Origin: Brevibacterium sp. S111
GTDB lineage: Bacteria > Actinomycetota > Actinomycetes > Actinomycetales > Brevibacteriaceae
Length of the DNA stretch: 39,106 nt
Assembly (NCBI RefSeq): GCF_004745075.1
Contig: NZ_RHFH01000021.1
Span: forward strand, 1-39,106
Direction of reading: 5' to 3'
Shown here piece after piece: positions 24,964 to 34,395 of this stretch. Each line of letters starts with the position of its first letter. Within the stretch, counting starts at the first letter, position 1. Position numbers and translations under genes: made by a program. The notes beneath the pieces were generated by a model. That model was not told where the DNA came from, ran no database searches, and worked only from the letters and a program-made list of their open reading frames with translations.

Positions 24964-25976
24964 AACGGTTCTTTGCCTGGGGCAACCGGCTCCACAGCGG
25001 CGAATCATCCATCCCGTTCGTCGGCAAGGCGAAGCTGTGGTTGGGCATCGCCGGGGTCCTCGTGCTCCTCTCTCTGCTCGTGCCGCTCATCTTCGGCTTC
25101 AACTTCGGCATCGCCTTCAAAGGCGGATCGCAGTTCCAGGTCGACCACGTCACGAACACTTCAGCGAGCAAGGGCGAAAGCCTCGTCAGCGACGTCGTTC
25201 CCGGATCCGAACCGCGGCTGACACCGACATCCGACACCGCGGTGCAGATCGAGACGAACCAGCTCACGGATGCGCAGATGCAGGAAATCCGCGACGCCCT
25301 CGTGGCCGGCTACGACATCAAGCCCGAGGAGGTCACCTCGACCTTCGTCGGCCCCGAATGGGGCAAGGACGTGACCTCGAAGATGATCCGGGCGCTCGTG
25401 ATCTTCGTGGGCATCGCGCTCATCGTCATGGCCCTGTACTTCCGGACCTGGAAGATGTCGATCGCGGCCATCGTCGGTCTCTTCGCCGTGATGATCGTGA
25501 CGATGGGCATCTACTCGGCCACCGGCTTCGAAGTCACGCCCGAAGCGATCATCGGCTTCCTCACCGTCTTGAGCTTCTCGCTGTATGACACGGTCGTGGT
25601 CTTCGACAAGATCCGCGAGAACACCGCCAGGTTCGGGGACAAACGCAACCTGAAGTTCTCCGAACTCGTCAACCTCGGTGTCAATCAGACGACGGTGCGT
25701 TCGATCAACACCTCGATGGTCTCGGTGCTGCCGATCGCATCGATCCTGTTCCTCGGCGTGTTCCTCCTCGGTGCCGGAACGCTGGTCGATATCTCGCTGT
25801 CCCTGTTCATCGGTACTATAGTGGCAGCCGCTTCGACGCTGTTCGTCGCGAGCCCGCTCTACGCCCTGCTCCGGTCGAACGAACCGGCGGTCAAAGCGCA
25901 GGAGCAGGCCGTGCGTGAACTACGCTTGAAGAACGGGGAAGCAGACGTCCCACCGGTGATTCACGCCGAAGTCTGA
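24960..25976 (+). CDS. secF: Protein translocase subunit SecF
   Basis: A 338-residue partner of SecD. The N-terminal span is followed by FNFGIAFKGGSQFQVD, the exported loop, and a five-helix region containing LTVLSFSLYDTVVVFDKIREN and SINTSMVSVLPIASILFLG. The GTG at 24960 shares GTGA with the secD stop and has AAGGAGG about nine bases upstream. It precedes rel by 19 bases. Confidence 0.97.
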   Translation: MKRFFAWGNRLHSGESSIPFVGKAKLWLGIAGVLVLLSLLVPLIFGFNFGIAFKGGSQFQVDHVTNTSASKGESLVSDVVPGSEPRLTPTSDTAVQIETNQLTDAQMQEIRDALVAGYDIKPEEVTSTFVGPEWGKDVTSKMIRALVIFVGIALIVMALYFRTWKMSIAAIVGLFAVMIVTMGIYSATGFEVTPEAIIGFLTVLSFSLYDTVVVFDKIRENTARFGDKRNLKFSELVNLGVNQTTVRSINTSMVSVLPIASILFLGVFLLGAGTLVDISLSLFIGTIVAAASTLFVASPLYALLRSNEPAVKAQEQAVRELRLKNGEADVPPVIHAEV

Positions 25977-25995
25977 CCCCGAGAGAGGAGATGTT

Positions 25996-28293
25996 GTGGC
26001 TTCGTCCGCTGAATCGCGCCGTCCGCGAGGCATCTCCCGCTTAGCCTGGTGGGCGGCCAGGGCACAGAACAACCCTGGCTACCCCCGAGTGCTCGGCCCG
26101 ATGATCAGGGCCCTGCAGTCGAACCATCCGAAAGCGGACATCGACCTCGTCGTACGCGCCTACAAGGTCGCCGAGGAGGCTCACCGCGGGCAGACCCGGA
26201 AGTCCGGTGACGCCTACATCACCCACCCGATCGCCGTGGGCACGATCCTCGCCGAGATCGGCATGCTGCCGGTCACGCTCGCCGCCGCGCTGCTGCACGA
26301 CACCGTTGAAGACACCTCGTACTCGCTTGAGGAGCTCACCGAGGAATTCGGGTCCGAGGTCGCGGCCATGGTCGACGGGGTGACGAAGCTCGACAAGCTC
26401 ACCTACGGCCAAGCGGCTCAGTCCGAAACCGTGCGCAAGATGATCGTGGCGATGGCCAAGGACATCCGCGTGCTCGTGATCAAGCTCGCCGACCGTCTGC
26501 ACAACGCGCGCACCTGGCGTTTCGTCCCGGCTTCGTCGAGTACGAAGAAGGCCCGAGAAACACTGGACATCTATGCTCCGCTGGCGCACCGGCTGGGCAT
26601 GAACACGATCAAATGGGAACTCGAGGACCTCTCCTTCCAGGTCCTTCACCCGAAGGTCTACGACGAAGTCGTCCGCCTCGTGGCCGATCGTGCCCCCGAA
26701 CGCGAGAAGTACCTGGCCACGGTCTCTGACGAGCTGCAGGGCGAGCTCAAAGAGGCCGGGATCGAATCGGCGATCACCGGACGGCCGAAGCACTACTATT
26801 CGATCTACCAGAAGATGGTCGTCCGCGGACATGAGTTCGCCGACATCTACGATCTCGTCGGAGTCCGTGTGCTCGTCGAGTCCGTGCGCGAATGCTATGC
26901 GACTCTCGGCATCGTCCACGCCCGCTGGAACCCTGTTCCCGGGCGGTTCAAGGACTACATCGCGATGCCGAAGTACAACATGTACCAGAGCCTGCACACA
27001 ACGGTGATCGGCCCGGGCGGCAAGCCCGTCGAAATCCAGATCCGCACCTACGAGATGGACCGTCGGGCGGAATTCGGCGTCGCCGCGCACTGGAAGTACA
27101 AGGATCTGAACAAGTCGTCGAAGGCCGCGACGTCGAACACCGCCCGGTCGGTCAAGGTCTCCGACGCCGGAGCGGTCGATGACGCGGCCTGGCTGCGTCA
27201 GCTGCTCGACTGGCAGCGGGAAGTCAGCGACCCCGACGAGTTCCTCGACAGCCTCCGCTACGAGGTGAACTCGAAGGAGGTCTACGTCTTCACGCCCAAG
27301 GGCGATGTGATGAGCCTGCCGGCCGGTGCCACCCCGATCGACTTCGCCTATGCCGTGCACACCGAGGTCGGACACAAGACCATGGGAGCCCGCGTCAACG
27401 GCCGCCTCGTCGCACTCGACACCGAGCTGAAGAACGGCGACTCCGTCGAGGTCTTCACTTCGAAGGACGAGAACGCCGGGCCCAGCCGCGATTGGCTCGG
27501 CTTCGTCAAGAGCCCGCGGGCCCGCAGCAAGATCCGCCAATGGTTCTCAAAGGAACGCCGCGAAGAGGCGATCGAGAACGGGCGCGAACAGCTGGCCCGC
27601 GCGATGCGCCGCCATTCGATCTCCGCCGCCTCACTGATGAGCCAGGAAGCCCTGCAGGTCGTGGCCACGGAGATGCGTCTGCCCGATGTCAGCGCCCTCT
27701 ATGCCGCGATCGGAAACGGGGTGTCCTCGGCCCAGCACGTCGTCGACCTGCTGGCGAAGGAAGTCGGCGACGATGACGAAGAGGTGGTGCTGCCGCCGGA
27801 GCCGCGCAACCGCACCGGCCAGTCGTCGGGTCATCACTCATCGTCCGAAGGAGTGACGGTCAAGGGCGTCGACGATGTGCTCGTCAAGCTCGCCCGCTGC
27901 TGCACTCCGGTGCCCGGGGATGAGATCCTCGGCTTCGTCACCCGCGGTTCGGGTGTCTCTGTCCATCGTGTCGACTGTCCGAACGTCGCTTCTCTGAAAC
28001 GGGAGCCCGAACGGATGGTCGAGGTCGCCTGGGGTGAGAAGACCAGCGGCATCTACCTCGTGCAGATCCAAGTCGAAGCGCTTGACCGCTCGGGTCTGCT
28101 CTCCGACATCACGAAGGTGCTCACCGAAACGCATGTGAACATCCTCTCGGCCTCCGTGGGCACCTCCCGGGCACGGGTGGCGCAGTCGAAGTTCGTGTTC
28201 GAGATGAGCGACGCGAGCCACTTGGACACCGTGCTCTCCGCCGTGCGGAAGGTCGAGGGCGTCTTCGACGTCTACCGCATCTCCGGCGGCTGA
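25996..28293 (+). CDS. relA: Bifunctional (p)ppGpp synthetase/hydrolase Rel
   Basis: A 765-residue stringent-response enzyme. The HD hydrolase domain is intact (ITHPIAVGTIL, LLHDTVEDT, KLADRLHNART). The synthetase domain carries RPKHYYSIYQKM, YDLVGVRVLV, GRFKDYIAMPKYNMYQSLHT and EIQIRTYEMD. TGS (about residues 410-470), a zinc-finger-like region (VKLARCCTPVPGDEILGF) and a C-terminal ACT domain follow. The RFKD motif is the form linked with bifunctional Rel enzymes. The GTG at 25996 has GAGAGAGGAG upstream. Its last 22 bases overlap the converging AbiEi-like gene. Confidence 0.97.
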   Translation: MASSAESRRPRGISRLAWWAARAQNNPGYPRVLGPMIRALQSNHPKADIDLVVRAYKVAEEAHRGQTRKSGDAYITHPIAVGTILAEIGMLPVTLAAALLHDTVEDTSYSLEELTEEFGSEVAAMVDGVTKLDKLTYGQAAQSETVRKMIVAMAKDIRVLVIKLADRLHNARTWRFVPASSSTKKARETLDIYAPLAHRLGMNTIKWELEDLSFQVLHPKVYDEVVRLVADRAPEREKYLATVSDELQGELKEAGIESAITGRPKHYYSIYQKMVVRGHEFADIYDLVGVRVLVESVRECYATLGIVHARWNPVPGRFKDYIAMPKYNMYQSLHTTVIGPGGKPVEIQIRTYEMDRRAEFGVAAHWKYKDLNKSSKAATSNTARSVKVSDAGAVDDAAWLRQLLDWQREVSDPDEFLDSLRYEVNSKEVYVFTPKGDVMSLPAGATPIDFAYAVHTEVGHKTMGARVNGRLVALDTELKNGDSVEVFTSKDENAGPSRDWLGFVKSPRARSKIRQWFSKERREEAIENGREQLARAMRRHSISAASLMSQEALQVVATEMRLPDVSALYAAIGNGVSSAQHVVDLLAKEVGDDDEEVVLPPEPRNRTGQSSGHHSSSEGVTVKGVDDVLVKLARCCTPVPGDEILGFVTRGSGVSVHRVDCPNVASLKREPERMVEVAWGEKTSGIYLVQIQVEALDRSGLLSDITKVLTETHVNILSASVGTSRARVAQSKFVFEMSDASHLDTVLSAVRKVEGVFDVYRISGG

Positions 28294-28826
28294 GTCCGCC
28301 GGTCGAGCGCCTGCCGCATCTGGGCGACGAACGGTCGGCGAGTGACAGCGGAGAGATACTCGCGGAATCTGCGGGCCAGACCGTCCGGGACCTCATCGAG
28401 GATGCCGCGCAGACTGTGTGCCGCCTCGTTACCGGGGTGCCGGAAGTGCGGGAAGAGCAGATCGTAGAGGGTCCGCTCCTCCGTTGTGATCGGCAGACCG
28501 TCGATGCGCAGCCATTCGTCATCGGCGATCGCGATCTCGTGGACGTCGACACCGTCATCGGCGACCCAGCGTCGCCGCGGCACGGTGATGAAGCTGAGCA
28601 ATGACGGAGCCCTCCCGAGCCCCCGGTGGACCCACCAGGCGCTGTCATGGGAGAGGGCAAGCCCGGGAGGGATCGCCGAGTGCAGCGCCGCCATCCTGTC
28701 GGCGGGGGAGAGGATCGCCCCCTTGCGCACCCACGTCGATTCGGTGAGCCGGATGAGCAGACCGTCGAGCGTGAGCTCCGTGAGCTGCTCGTACCCGTAG
28801 TCACGCAGATGAAACAACGCCTCCAT
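28272..28826 (-). CDS. AbiEi-like antitoxin-fold protein without a partner
   Basis: A 184-residue protein. Its layout matches the actinobacterial AbiEi antitoxin-type family: an N-terminal segment ending in LIRLTESTWVRKGAI, a middle block AALHSAIPPGLALSHDSAWW followed by VHRGLG, a basic FITVPRRRW strand, and the hallmark DGLPITTEERTLYDLLF near residue 110-125. In longer relatives a DUF559-type nuclease domain may follow; here it stops after a short basic tail (residues about 150-184). No AbiEii-type toxin gene is adjacent. Function is unknown; the assignment rests on motif resemblance by eye. The stop lies inside the end of rel. A GATAGT six bases before the ATG could be a leaderless -10. Confidence 0.65.
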   Translation of the reverse strand: MEALFHLRDYGYEQLTELTLDGLLIRLTESTWVRKGAILSPADRMAALHSAIPPGLALSHDSAWWVHRGLGRAPSLLSFITVPRRRWVADDGVDVHEIAIADDEWLRIDGLPITTEERTLYDLLFPHFRHPGNEAAHSLRGILDEVPDGLARRFREYLSAVTRRPFVAQMRQALDRRTQPPEMR

Positions 28827-28832
28827 ACTCCG

Positions 28833-28838
28833 ACTATC
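28833..28838 (-). promoter_or_regulatory. Possible leaderless -10 of the AbiEi-like gene
   Basis: GATAGT on the minus strand, six bases before the ATG at 28826. It matches the key second A and final T of TANNNT but not the first T, so it is weaker than the similar elements in front of zapE and the metallo-beta-lactamase-fold gene. From 28839 to 28968 there is no gene I can support. Confidence 0.3.
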
Positions 28839-28968
28839 GTCGGGTACGGAGGCGCTGACAAGACCCGCCGCCGGGCCTGTGGACAGTCACCGACTCGACC
28901 ACCTGTGCCTGTGGACAGTCACTCAGCGGCCGGCCCGGGCCAGGCCGGAGCAGTTGAGGGTCGCGGTC

Positions 28969-30321
28969 TCAGTCGAGTTCGGCCGCCGTCTGCGCGAGCT
29001 TGTCCCGCCACGCGCGCCGGGCCTCGAGGGCTTCGAGAGCCTCGGCGACGGCCTTGTCGTCGCCGCCGGACTTCGCGTCCTCGAGCTTCTTCTCGAGTTC
29101 GACGATCGACTCATCCAGCTGGCTCAGAGCCCCCGAAGTGCGCGCCTTCGTCTCCGGGTTGCTGCGCTGCCACGCGGCCTCTTCGGCTTCGGCGAGGGCA
29201 CGTTCGACCTCACGCAGGCCGTTCTCCATCCGTGAGATATCCGCGCGGGGAACCTTCCCGGCCTCTTCCCATTCGTCCTGGATGCTCCGCAGCTGCTTCT
29301 TCGCCGCCACCGGGTCCGTGATCGGCAGCAGCGCCTGTGCCTTCTTCAGCAGCTCCTCCTTGACGACGAGGTTGCCCTTGAACTCCTCGTCGAGCGCGGC
29401 GTTCTCGGCATCTCGAGCGGAGAAGAACACATCCTGTGCTGCACGGAAACGTGCCCACAGGGCATCGTCGTCCTTGCGCGAAGCCCGTGGAGCCGCCTTC
29501 CACTGGCTCATGAGTTCTTTGTACCTCTGGGAGACTGTGCGGAAATCGGTCGACGCGGACAGCGACTCCGCCTCGGTGACGATCTTCTCCTTGATCCGCT
29601 TGCCCTCGGCATTGAGTTTGTCGAGTTCGGCGAAGAACTCCTTGCGCTTGTGTTCGAAGGTGTTCCGGGCCTGCGAGAATCGTCCCCACAGTTCCTGGTC
29701 GACGGCACGCGGCAGACGCGGACCGCTGCGCTGCATGTCCTTCCACTGCGCGAACAGCTCCCGCAGCCGCGCCCCCGACTGCTTCCACTGGATCTTCGCG
29801 GGGTCCTGTTTGGCGAGGGCCTCGGCCTCGGCGACGAGCTCCTCACGGTCCTCCGCGGCCTGCAGCTTCGCCGCCTGGGCGCGTGCCGCCTGCTTCGACT
29901 CCGTGGCTTCGGCATCGGAGACGAGTGTGTCGAGAGTCGCGCTGAGACCCTTGAGATCACCGACGACATTGGCTTCGGGCAGCGTCTCCTGCAGGGACTT
30001 CGCCGCGGATACGATCTCCCGGCCGGGGGCCCCGGCCGAAAGGCGGTTGCGCAGCAGCACGGCGCTTTCGGCGAGTTCGACGTACTTCTTCGCGAAGTAC
30101 TCGAGTGCCTCTTCGGGTGTGGCGTCCGGGTACTGGCCGACGGGACGCTCGCCGTCAGAGGTGGTGACGAACACATTGCCCTCGGCATCGGCACGACCAT
30201 GTGTCACCGCGCGAGCCACCTCGGCGTCGTGGTCGATGTGGTTGGCACCGACCACCTGCGCGGCCTGCGGGCGAGGCAGGGACGACGGACGGGGGGTCGG
30301 CTTCGGTGTCGGGGTCGACAT
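28969..30321 (-). CDS. DUF349 domain protein
   Basis: A 450-residue, largely helical protein with repeated DUF349 units. Each has a pattern of a tryptophan followed by an arginine/lysine-rich helix, visible in IQWKQSGARLRELFAQWKDM, LWGRFSQARNTFEHKRKEFF, LMSQWKAAPRASRKDDDALW, ARFRAAQDVFFSARD and LRSIQDEWEEAGKVPR. Relatives in other bacteria are poorly characterised; RNA-chaperone or ribosome links have been proposed, but not for this lineage. It usually lies near rel and hisS in Actinomycetota. The start at 30321 (MSTPTPKPTPRPSSLPR) is chosen over 30366 because AAGGTGAG lies just upstream. It diverges from the metallo-beta-lactamase-fold gene. Confidence 0.93.
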   Translation of the reverse strand: MSTPTPKPTPRPSSLPRPQAAQVVGANHIDHDAEVARAVTHGRADAEGNVFVTTSDGERPVGQYPDATPEEALEYFAKKYVELAESAVLLRNRLSAGAPGREIVSAAKSLQETLPEANVVGDLKGLSATLDTLVSDAEATESKQAARAQAAKLQAAEDREELVAEAEALAKQDPAKIQWKQSGARLRELFAQWKDMQRSGPRLPRAVDQELWGRFSQARNTFEHKRKEFFAELDKLNAEGKRIKEKIVTEAESLSASTDFRTVSQRYKELMSQWKAAPRASRKDDDALWARFRAAQDVFFSARDAENAALDEEFKGNLVVKEELLKKAQALLPITDPVAAKKQLRSIQDEWEEAGKVPRADISRMENGLREVERALAEAEEAAWQRSNPETKARTSGALSQLDESIVELEKKLEDAKSGGDDKAVAEALEALEARRAWRDKLAQTAAELD

Positions 30322-30428
30322 GGTTCTCACCTTGTTTCCATCGGTCGAACCGGCGGGGCTTTCCACCCGCCGATCACTCGATTACGGGATAGACGTTATC
30401 CCAGCATAACCATCAGCGTGCCGGTAGA

Positions 30429-30434
30429 TAGACT
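30429..30434 (+). promoter_or_regulatory. -10 element of the MBL-fold gene, probably leaderless
   Basis: TAGACT lies six bases before the ATG at 30441, so transcription should begin at the start codon. There is no purine-rich ribosome binding site. The hexamer is the same as that in front of zapE. Confidence 0.55.
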
Positions 30435-30440
30435 TTGCAC

Positions 30441-31085
30441 ATGGATGTGTTCTCAACCCGTGCCGAATTCCTCGATGTCAACTGCTACGCCGTGCGTGCC
30501 GCCGGCGGCAGCGACTGCATTCTCATCGACTCCGGCTACGACTGCGCCCCCGGACTCGACCGCCTCCTGGTCAAGGAGGGACTCGAACCGCGAGCGATCT
30601 TCCTCACCCACGGGCACCCGGACCATATCCTCGGCCTGAGGAATGTGCTCGCCCGGTGGGATGTTCCCGTCCACCTCGGCGACGCCGACCGATACCGTTT
30701 GGACGATCCTGCATCGACACTCAACCCGCAGTTCGCGGCGATGCTCGCTCCTCTCGTCCAAGACTGGCACGCACCGGAGGTCATCGACGTCGCCGACGCC
30801 GAGAGCTTCGAATTCGCTGGTCTGACGGTCACGGCCCTGGCCGCACCCGGACACACGGAAGGATCGATGCTGCTGCGCGTCACCGACGGAGACGAGGAGA
30901 TCATCTTCACCGGAGACGTCGTCTTCGCCGGAGCCATCGGCCGAGTCGATCTGCCCGGGGGAGACGCGCAGGCGATGCGGGAATCGCTCAAGGCCTTCGC
31001 GACACTGCCCGACGTGCCGATCTATCCTGGACACGGCCCGTCCTCGACAGTCGGACGCGAATTGGCCTCGAACCCGTTCTTCTGA
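30441..31085 (+). CDS. Metallo-beta-lactamase-fold hydrolase (glyoxalase II-like)
   Basis: A 214-residue hydrolase. The zinc motif HxHxDH is visible as THGHPDH (about residues 57-63). Other ligand positions are APGHTEGSM (H about 136), TGDVVF (D about 155) and YPGHGPSS near the C-terminus, so both metal sites look complete. Relatives include hydroxyacylglutathione hydrolase, but this lineage lacks glutathione, so the substrate may be another thioester (inference). The ATG at 30441 is chosen over a TTG at 30435, because a -10-like TAGACT ends at 30434. It sits next to hisS, a standard neighbour in Micrococcales. Confidence 0.92.
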   Translation: MDVFSTRAEFLDVNCYAVRAAGGSDCILIDSGYDCAPGLDRLLVKEGLEPRAIFLTHGHPDHILGLRNVLARWDVPVHLGDADRYRLDDPASTLNPQFAAMLAPLVQDWHAPEVIDVADAESFEFAGLTVTALAAPGHTEGSMLLRVTDGDEEIIFTGDVVFAGAIGRVDLPGGDAQAMRESLKAFATLPDVPIYPGHGPSSTVGRELASNPFF

Positions 31086-31161
31086 CACCGCGGGGACCGA
31101 ACCCGCACCGGCAGAGGCGTCCTCCGCACCTGTTCATATCGACCGCAGAACCGCTGAGCAG

Positions 31162-31198
31162 CGACACTCAGCACCGATACACCGACACTCAGCACCGA
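31162..31198 (+). repeat. Pair of 16-bp direct repeats before hisS
   Basis: CGACACTCAGCACCGA occurs at 31162-31177 and again, identical, at 31183-31198, separated by TACAC (21-base period). They end 19 bases before the hisS ATG, inside the probable leader. Confidence 0.85.
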
Positions 31199-31217
31199 AC
31201 CGAAAGCAAGGAGCACC

Positions 31218-32552
31218 ATGGCGAAGTCAGCCCGTCTGTCCGGATTCCCGGAACGACTTCCGGCCGAACGCGTGATCGAGAAGACCATCATCGACACCCT
31301 CGAACACACCTTCGCCCTGCACGGGTTCTCCGCGCTGAGCCACCGGGCGGTCGAACCGATCAGCCAACTGGCCAAGGACGGAGAGATCGACAAGGAGATC
31401 TTCGCCGTCTCCCGCCTGCACTCCGAAGGCACCGAACGCAACCCGCTCGGTCTCCACTTCGATCTCACGGTGCCCCTGGCCCGGTACATCGCGGACAACG
31501 CGAACGAACTGAGCTTCCCGTTCAAAGCCGCGCGCATCCAGCCCGTCTGGCGCGGCGAACGCCCCCAGGCCGGCCGCTACAGGGAATTCATCCAAGCCGA
31601 TATCGACGTCATCGCCGACGGCGAACTGCCCGGCCACTTCGAGATCGAGATCCCGTTGGCCGTCGCCGATGCCTTCTCCCGACTCGCACCACTGGGCGTG
31701 CCCGGCGTCAGGATCGTCGTCAACGACCGGCGGCTGCTCGAAGGCTTCGCCCGCGGCATCGGACTGACGAACATCCAAGCCGTTCTGCGCTGCCTGGACA
31801 AGTACGACAAGATCGGGCCCGAGGAAGTGGCGAAGCTGCTCGCCGTCGAAGCCGGAGCGGATGAGGAACAGCAGCAGCTGTGCCTGCGGCTCGCTGCGAT
31901 CGAATCCGACTCCCCGGACTTCGCCGCAGAGGTCCGCGCACTCGGCGTCGAACACCCGCTGCTCGATGCCGGCCTCGAGTCTCTGACGACGCTGCTGACA
32001 GCAGCGGCGGAACGGGCTCCCGGAGTCGTCATCGCCCAACTCAAGATCGCCCGCGGCCTCGACTACTACACCGGTGCCGTGTACGAGACGCAGCTCATCG
32101 GGCACGAAGAGCTCGGCTCCGTGTCCTCCGGCGGCCGCTACGATTCGCTCGTGAGCGTGGGGAAGAAGACCTACCCGGGGGTGGGCATGTCCATCGGCGT
32201 CTCTCGTCTCATGGCGTTCATCCTCGGCGAAGAATCGGACGTCCGCGCCACCCGCGGCACCCCCTCGGCGGTCGTCGTCGCGGTCACCGATGATGCCAAG
32301 CGGGGTGAAGCCGATGCCGTGGCCAGCGCGCTGCGAGCCCGCGACATCCCGTGCGAGGTCTCACCGAACGCGGCGAAGTTCGGCAAGCAGATCCGCTACG
32401 CCGAACGTCGTGGCATCCCCTTCGTCTGGTTCACCGATGGAGAGTCCGGCCACGAGGTCAAGGACATCCGCACCGGCGAACAGGTCTCGGCCGATCCCGC
32501 TGCCTGGGCTCCCAGCGCCGACGACCTGTGGCCGCGGGTGTACAGGGCCTGA
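31218..32552 (+). CDS. hisS: Histidine-tRNA ligase
   Basis: A 444-residue class II synthetase. Motif 2 is FKAARIQPVWRGERPQAGRY. The histidine-specific segments are IARGLDYYTGAVYET and the following GGRYDSLV. Motif 3 is VGMSIGVSRLMAFIL. The C-terminal anticodon domain (about residues 345-444) includes KFGKQIRYAERRGIPFVWF. The ATG has AAGGAGCACC directly in front. The N-terminus (AKSARLSGFPERLPAERVIE) is of the long actinobacterial type. It is followed after 58 bases by aspS. Confidence 0.97.
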   Translation: MAKSARLSGFPERLPAERVIEKTIIDTLEHTFALHGFSALSHRAVEPISQLAKDGEIDKEIFAVSRLHSEGTERNPLGLHFDLTVPLARYIADNANELSFPFKAARIQPVWRGERPQAGRYREFIQADIDVIADGELPGHFEIEIPLAVADAFSRLAPLGVPGVRIVVNDRRLLEGFARGIGLTNIQAVLRCLDKYDKIGPEEVAKLLAVEAGADEEQQQLCLRLAAIESDSPDFAAEVRALGVEHPLLDAGLESLTTLLTAAAERAPGVVIAQLKIARGLDYYTGAVYETQLIGHEELGSVSSGGRYDSLVSVGKKTYPGVGMSIGVSRLMAFILGEESDVRATRGTPSAVVVAVTDDAKRGEADAVASALRARDIPCEVSPNAAKFGKQIRYAERRGIPFVWFTDGESGHEVKDIRTGEQVSADPAAWAPSADDLWPRVYRA

Positions 32553-32610
32553 CCCGCAAACGACTATCATTGTTCACGCGCCAGACCACATCATCACAAA
32601 GGAGCCTTAG

Positions 32611-34395
32611 GTGCTGCGAAGCCACGAAGCCGGAAGCCTGCGAGCCGCGAACGCAGGAGAAACCGTCACCCTCACCGGGTGGGTCGACCGTCGTCGCGAT
32701 CACGGAGGTGTCGCCTTCATCGATCTGCGTGACGCTTCGGGAATCGTGCAGGTCGTCGTCCGCGAGGATGACGCCCACCAGCTGCGCAACGAAACCGTCG
32801 TCAAGGCCACCGGCACCGTCTCGATCCGCCCCGAGGGCAACACGAACCCGAATCTGCCCACCGGCGAGATCGAGGTCATCGACACCACCGTCGAAGTGCT
32901 CTCCGAGGCTGCGGCGCTGCCGTTCCAGGTCTCCGATCATGCCGAGGACTCCGGTGCCGTCGGCGAAGAGACGCGTCTGCGCTATCGCTACCTCGATCTG
33001 CGCCGCTCCGGTCCGGCGAAGACGATCCGCCTGCGCTCCGATGTCAACAAGGCTGCCCGGTCGGTGCTCGACGCGCACAGCTTCGTCGAGGTCGAGACCC
33101 CGACGCTGACGAAGTCGACCCCGGAAGGCGCCCGCGACTTCCTCGTTCCGGCTCGCCTCAAACCCGGCTCCTGGTACGCCCTGCCACAGTCGCCGCAGCT
33201 GTTCAAACAGCTGCTCCAGGTCGCCGGCATGGAACGCTACTACCAGATCGCCCGCTGCTACCGCGACGAGGACTTCCGCGCCGACCGGCAGCCCGAGTTC
33301 ACCCAGCTCGACATCGAAGCCTCCTTCGTCGAGCAGGAGGACATCATCGCGTTGGCCGAAGAGATCCTCACCGCGCTGTGGAAGCTCATCGGCTACGACA
33401 TCACCACGCCGATCCCGCACATCACCTACCACGAAGCGATGGAGAAGTACGGTTCGGACAAACCGGATCTGCGTTTCGGTCTCGAACTGCACAACCTCAC
33501 GGAGTTCTTCGCCGACACCCCGTTCCGCGTCTTCCAGTCCGACTATGTCGGCTCCGTGGTCTACCCCGGAGGCGGATCACTGCCGCGCCGTCAGCTCGAC
33601 GGCTGGCAGGACTGGGCCAAGCAGCGCGGTGCCAAGGGTCTGGCCTATGTCCTCGTGGCCGAAGACGGAACCCTGACCGGTCCCGTGGCGAAGAACATCT
33701 CCGAGGAGGAGAAAGCCGGTCTCGTCTCCGCCGCGGGCGCCGAACCGGGCGACGCGATCTTCTTCGCCGCCGGCGAGCCGAACTCCTCCCGCGCCCTGCT
33801 CGGCGCCGCGCGCAATGAGATCGCTTCACGCACCGGGCTGATCAAGGACGGCGACTGGGCCTTCGTGTGGGTTGTCGACGCCCCGCTGTTCGAATCGGCC
33901 GCCGATGCTCAGGCAGCCGGAGACGTCGCTGTCGGCGGGGGGCAGTGGACGGCAGTCCACCACGCATTCACCGCCCCGAAGCCCGAGTTCCTCGACAGCC
34001 TCGAATCGGATCCGGGTGCCGCTCTGGCCTATGCCTACGACATCGTGTGCAACGGCAACGAGATCGGCGGCGGCTCCATCCGCATCCACCGCAAGGATGT
34101 GCAGGAGCGCGTATTCACGATCATGGGCATCTCCGAGGAGGAGGCGCAGGAGAAGTTCGGGTTCCTCCTCGAAGCGTTCAAGTTCGGTGCGCCCCCGCAC
34201 GGCGGCATCGCCTTCGGCTGGGACCGCATCGTGTCCCTGTTGGCCGGAGTCGATTCGATCCGTGAGGTCATCGCCTTCCCGAAGTCCGGCGGTGGATTCG
34301 ATCCGCTCACTCAGGCTCCGGCTCCGATCACCGACGAGCAGCGTGCCGAGGCCGGCGTCGACTACGAACCGGAAGACGACGACACCGAGGGCTGA
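32611..34395 (+). CDS. aspS: Aspartate-tRNA ligase
   Basis: A 594-residue bacterial-type class IIb synthetase. The OB-fold anticodon domain (about residues 1-105) contains [20 protein letters not shown]. Motif 2 is [20 protein letters not shown] and the class segment FTQLDIE follows. The bacterial GAD insert covers about 285-420. Motif 3 is [18 protein letters not shown] start, with AAAGGAG eight bases upstream; a TATCAT at 32565-32570 could be its -10. Whether it also charges tRNA-Asn (non-discriminating) cannot be decided here. The stop overlaps the rarA ATG. Confidence 0.97.
   Translation: MLRSHEAGSLRAANAGETVTLTGWVDRRRDHGGVAFIDLRDASGIVQVVVREDDAHQLRNETVVKATGTVSIRPEGNTNPNLPTGEIEVIDTTVEVLSEAAALPFQVSDHAEDSGAVGEETRLRYRYLDLRRSGPAKTIRLRSDVNKAARSVLDAHSFVEVETPTLTKSTPEGARDFLVPARLKPGSWYALPQSPQLFKQLLQVAGMERYYQIARCYRDEDFRADRQPEFTQLDIEASFVEQEDIIALAEEILTALWKLIGYDITTPIPHITYHEAMEKYGSDKPDLRFGLELHNLTEFFADTPFRVFQSDYVGSVVYPGGGSLPRRQLDGWQDWAKQRGAKGLAYVLVAEDGTLTGPVAKNISEEEKAGLVSAAGAEPGDAIFFAAGEPNSSRALLGAARNEIASRTGLIKDGDWAFVWVVDAPLFESAADAQAAGDVAVGGGQWTAVHHAFTAPKPEFLDSLESDPGAALAYAYDIVCNGNEIGGGSIRIHRKDVQERVFTIMGISEEEAQEKFGFLLEAFKFGAPPHGGIAFGWDRIVSLLAGVDSIREVIAFPKSGGGFDPLTQAPAPITDEQRAEAGVDYEPEDDDTEG

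Noticed and set aside
26041..27540. Minus-strand open frame of 499 codons
   Set aside because: Antisense of rel, with no motif and no ribosome binding site.
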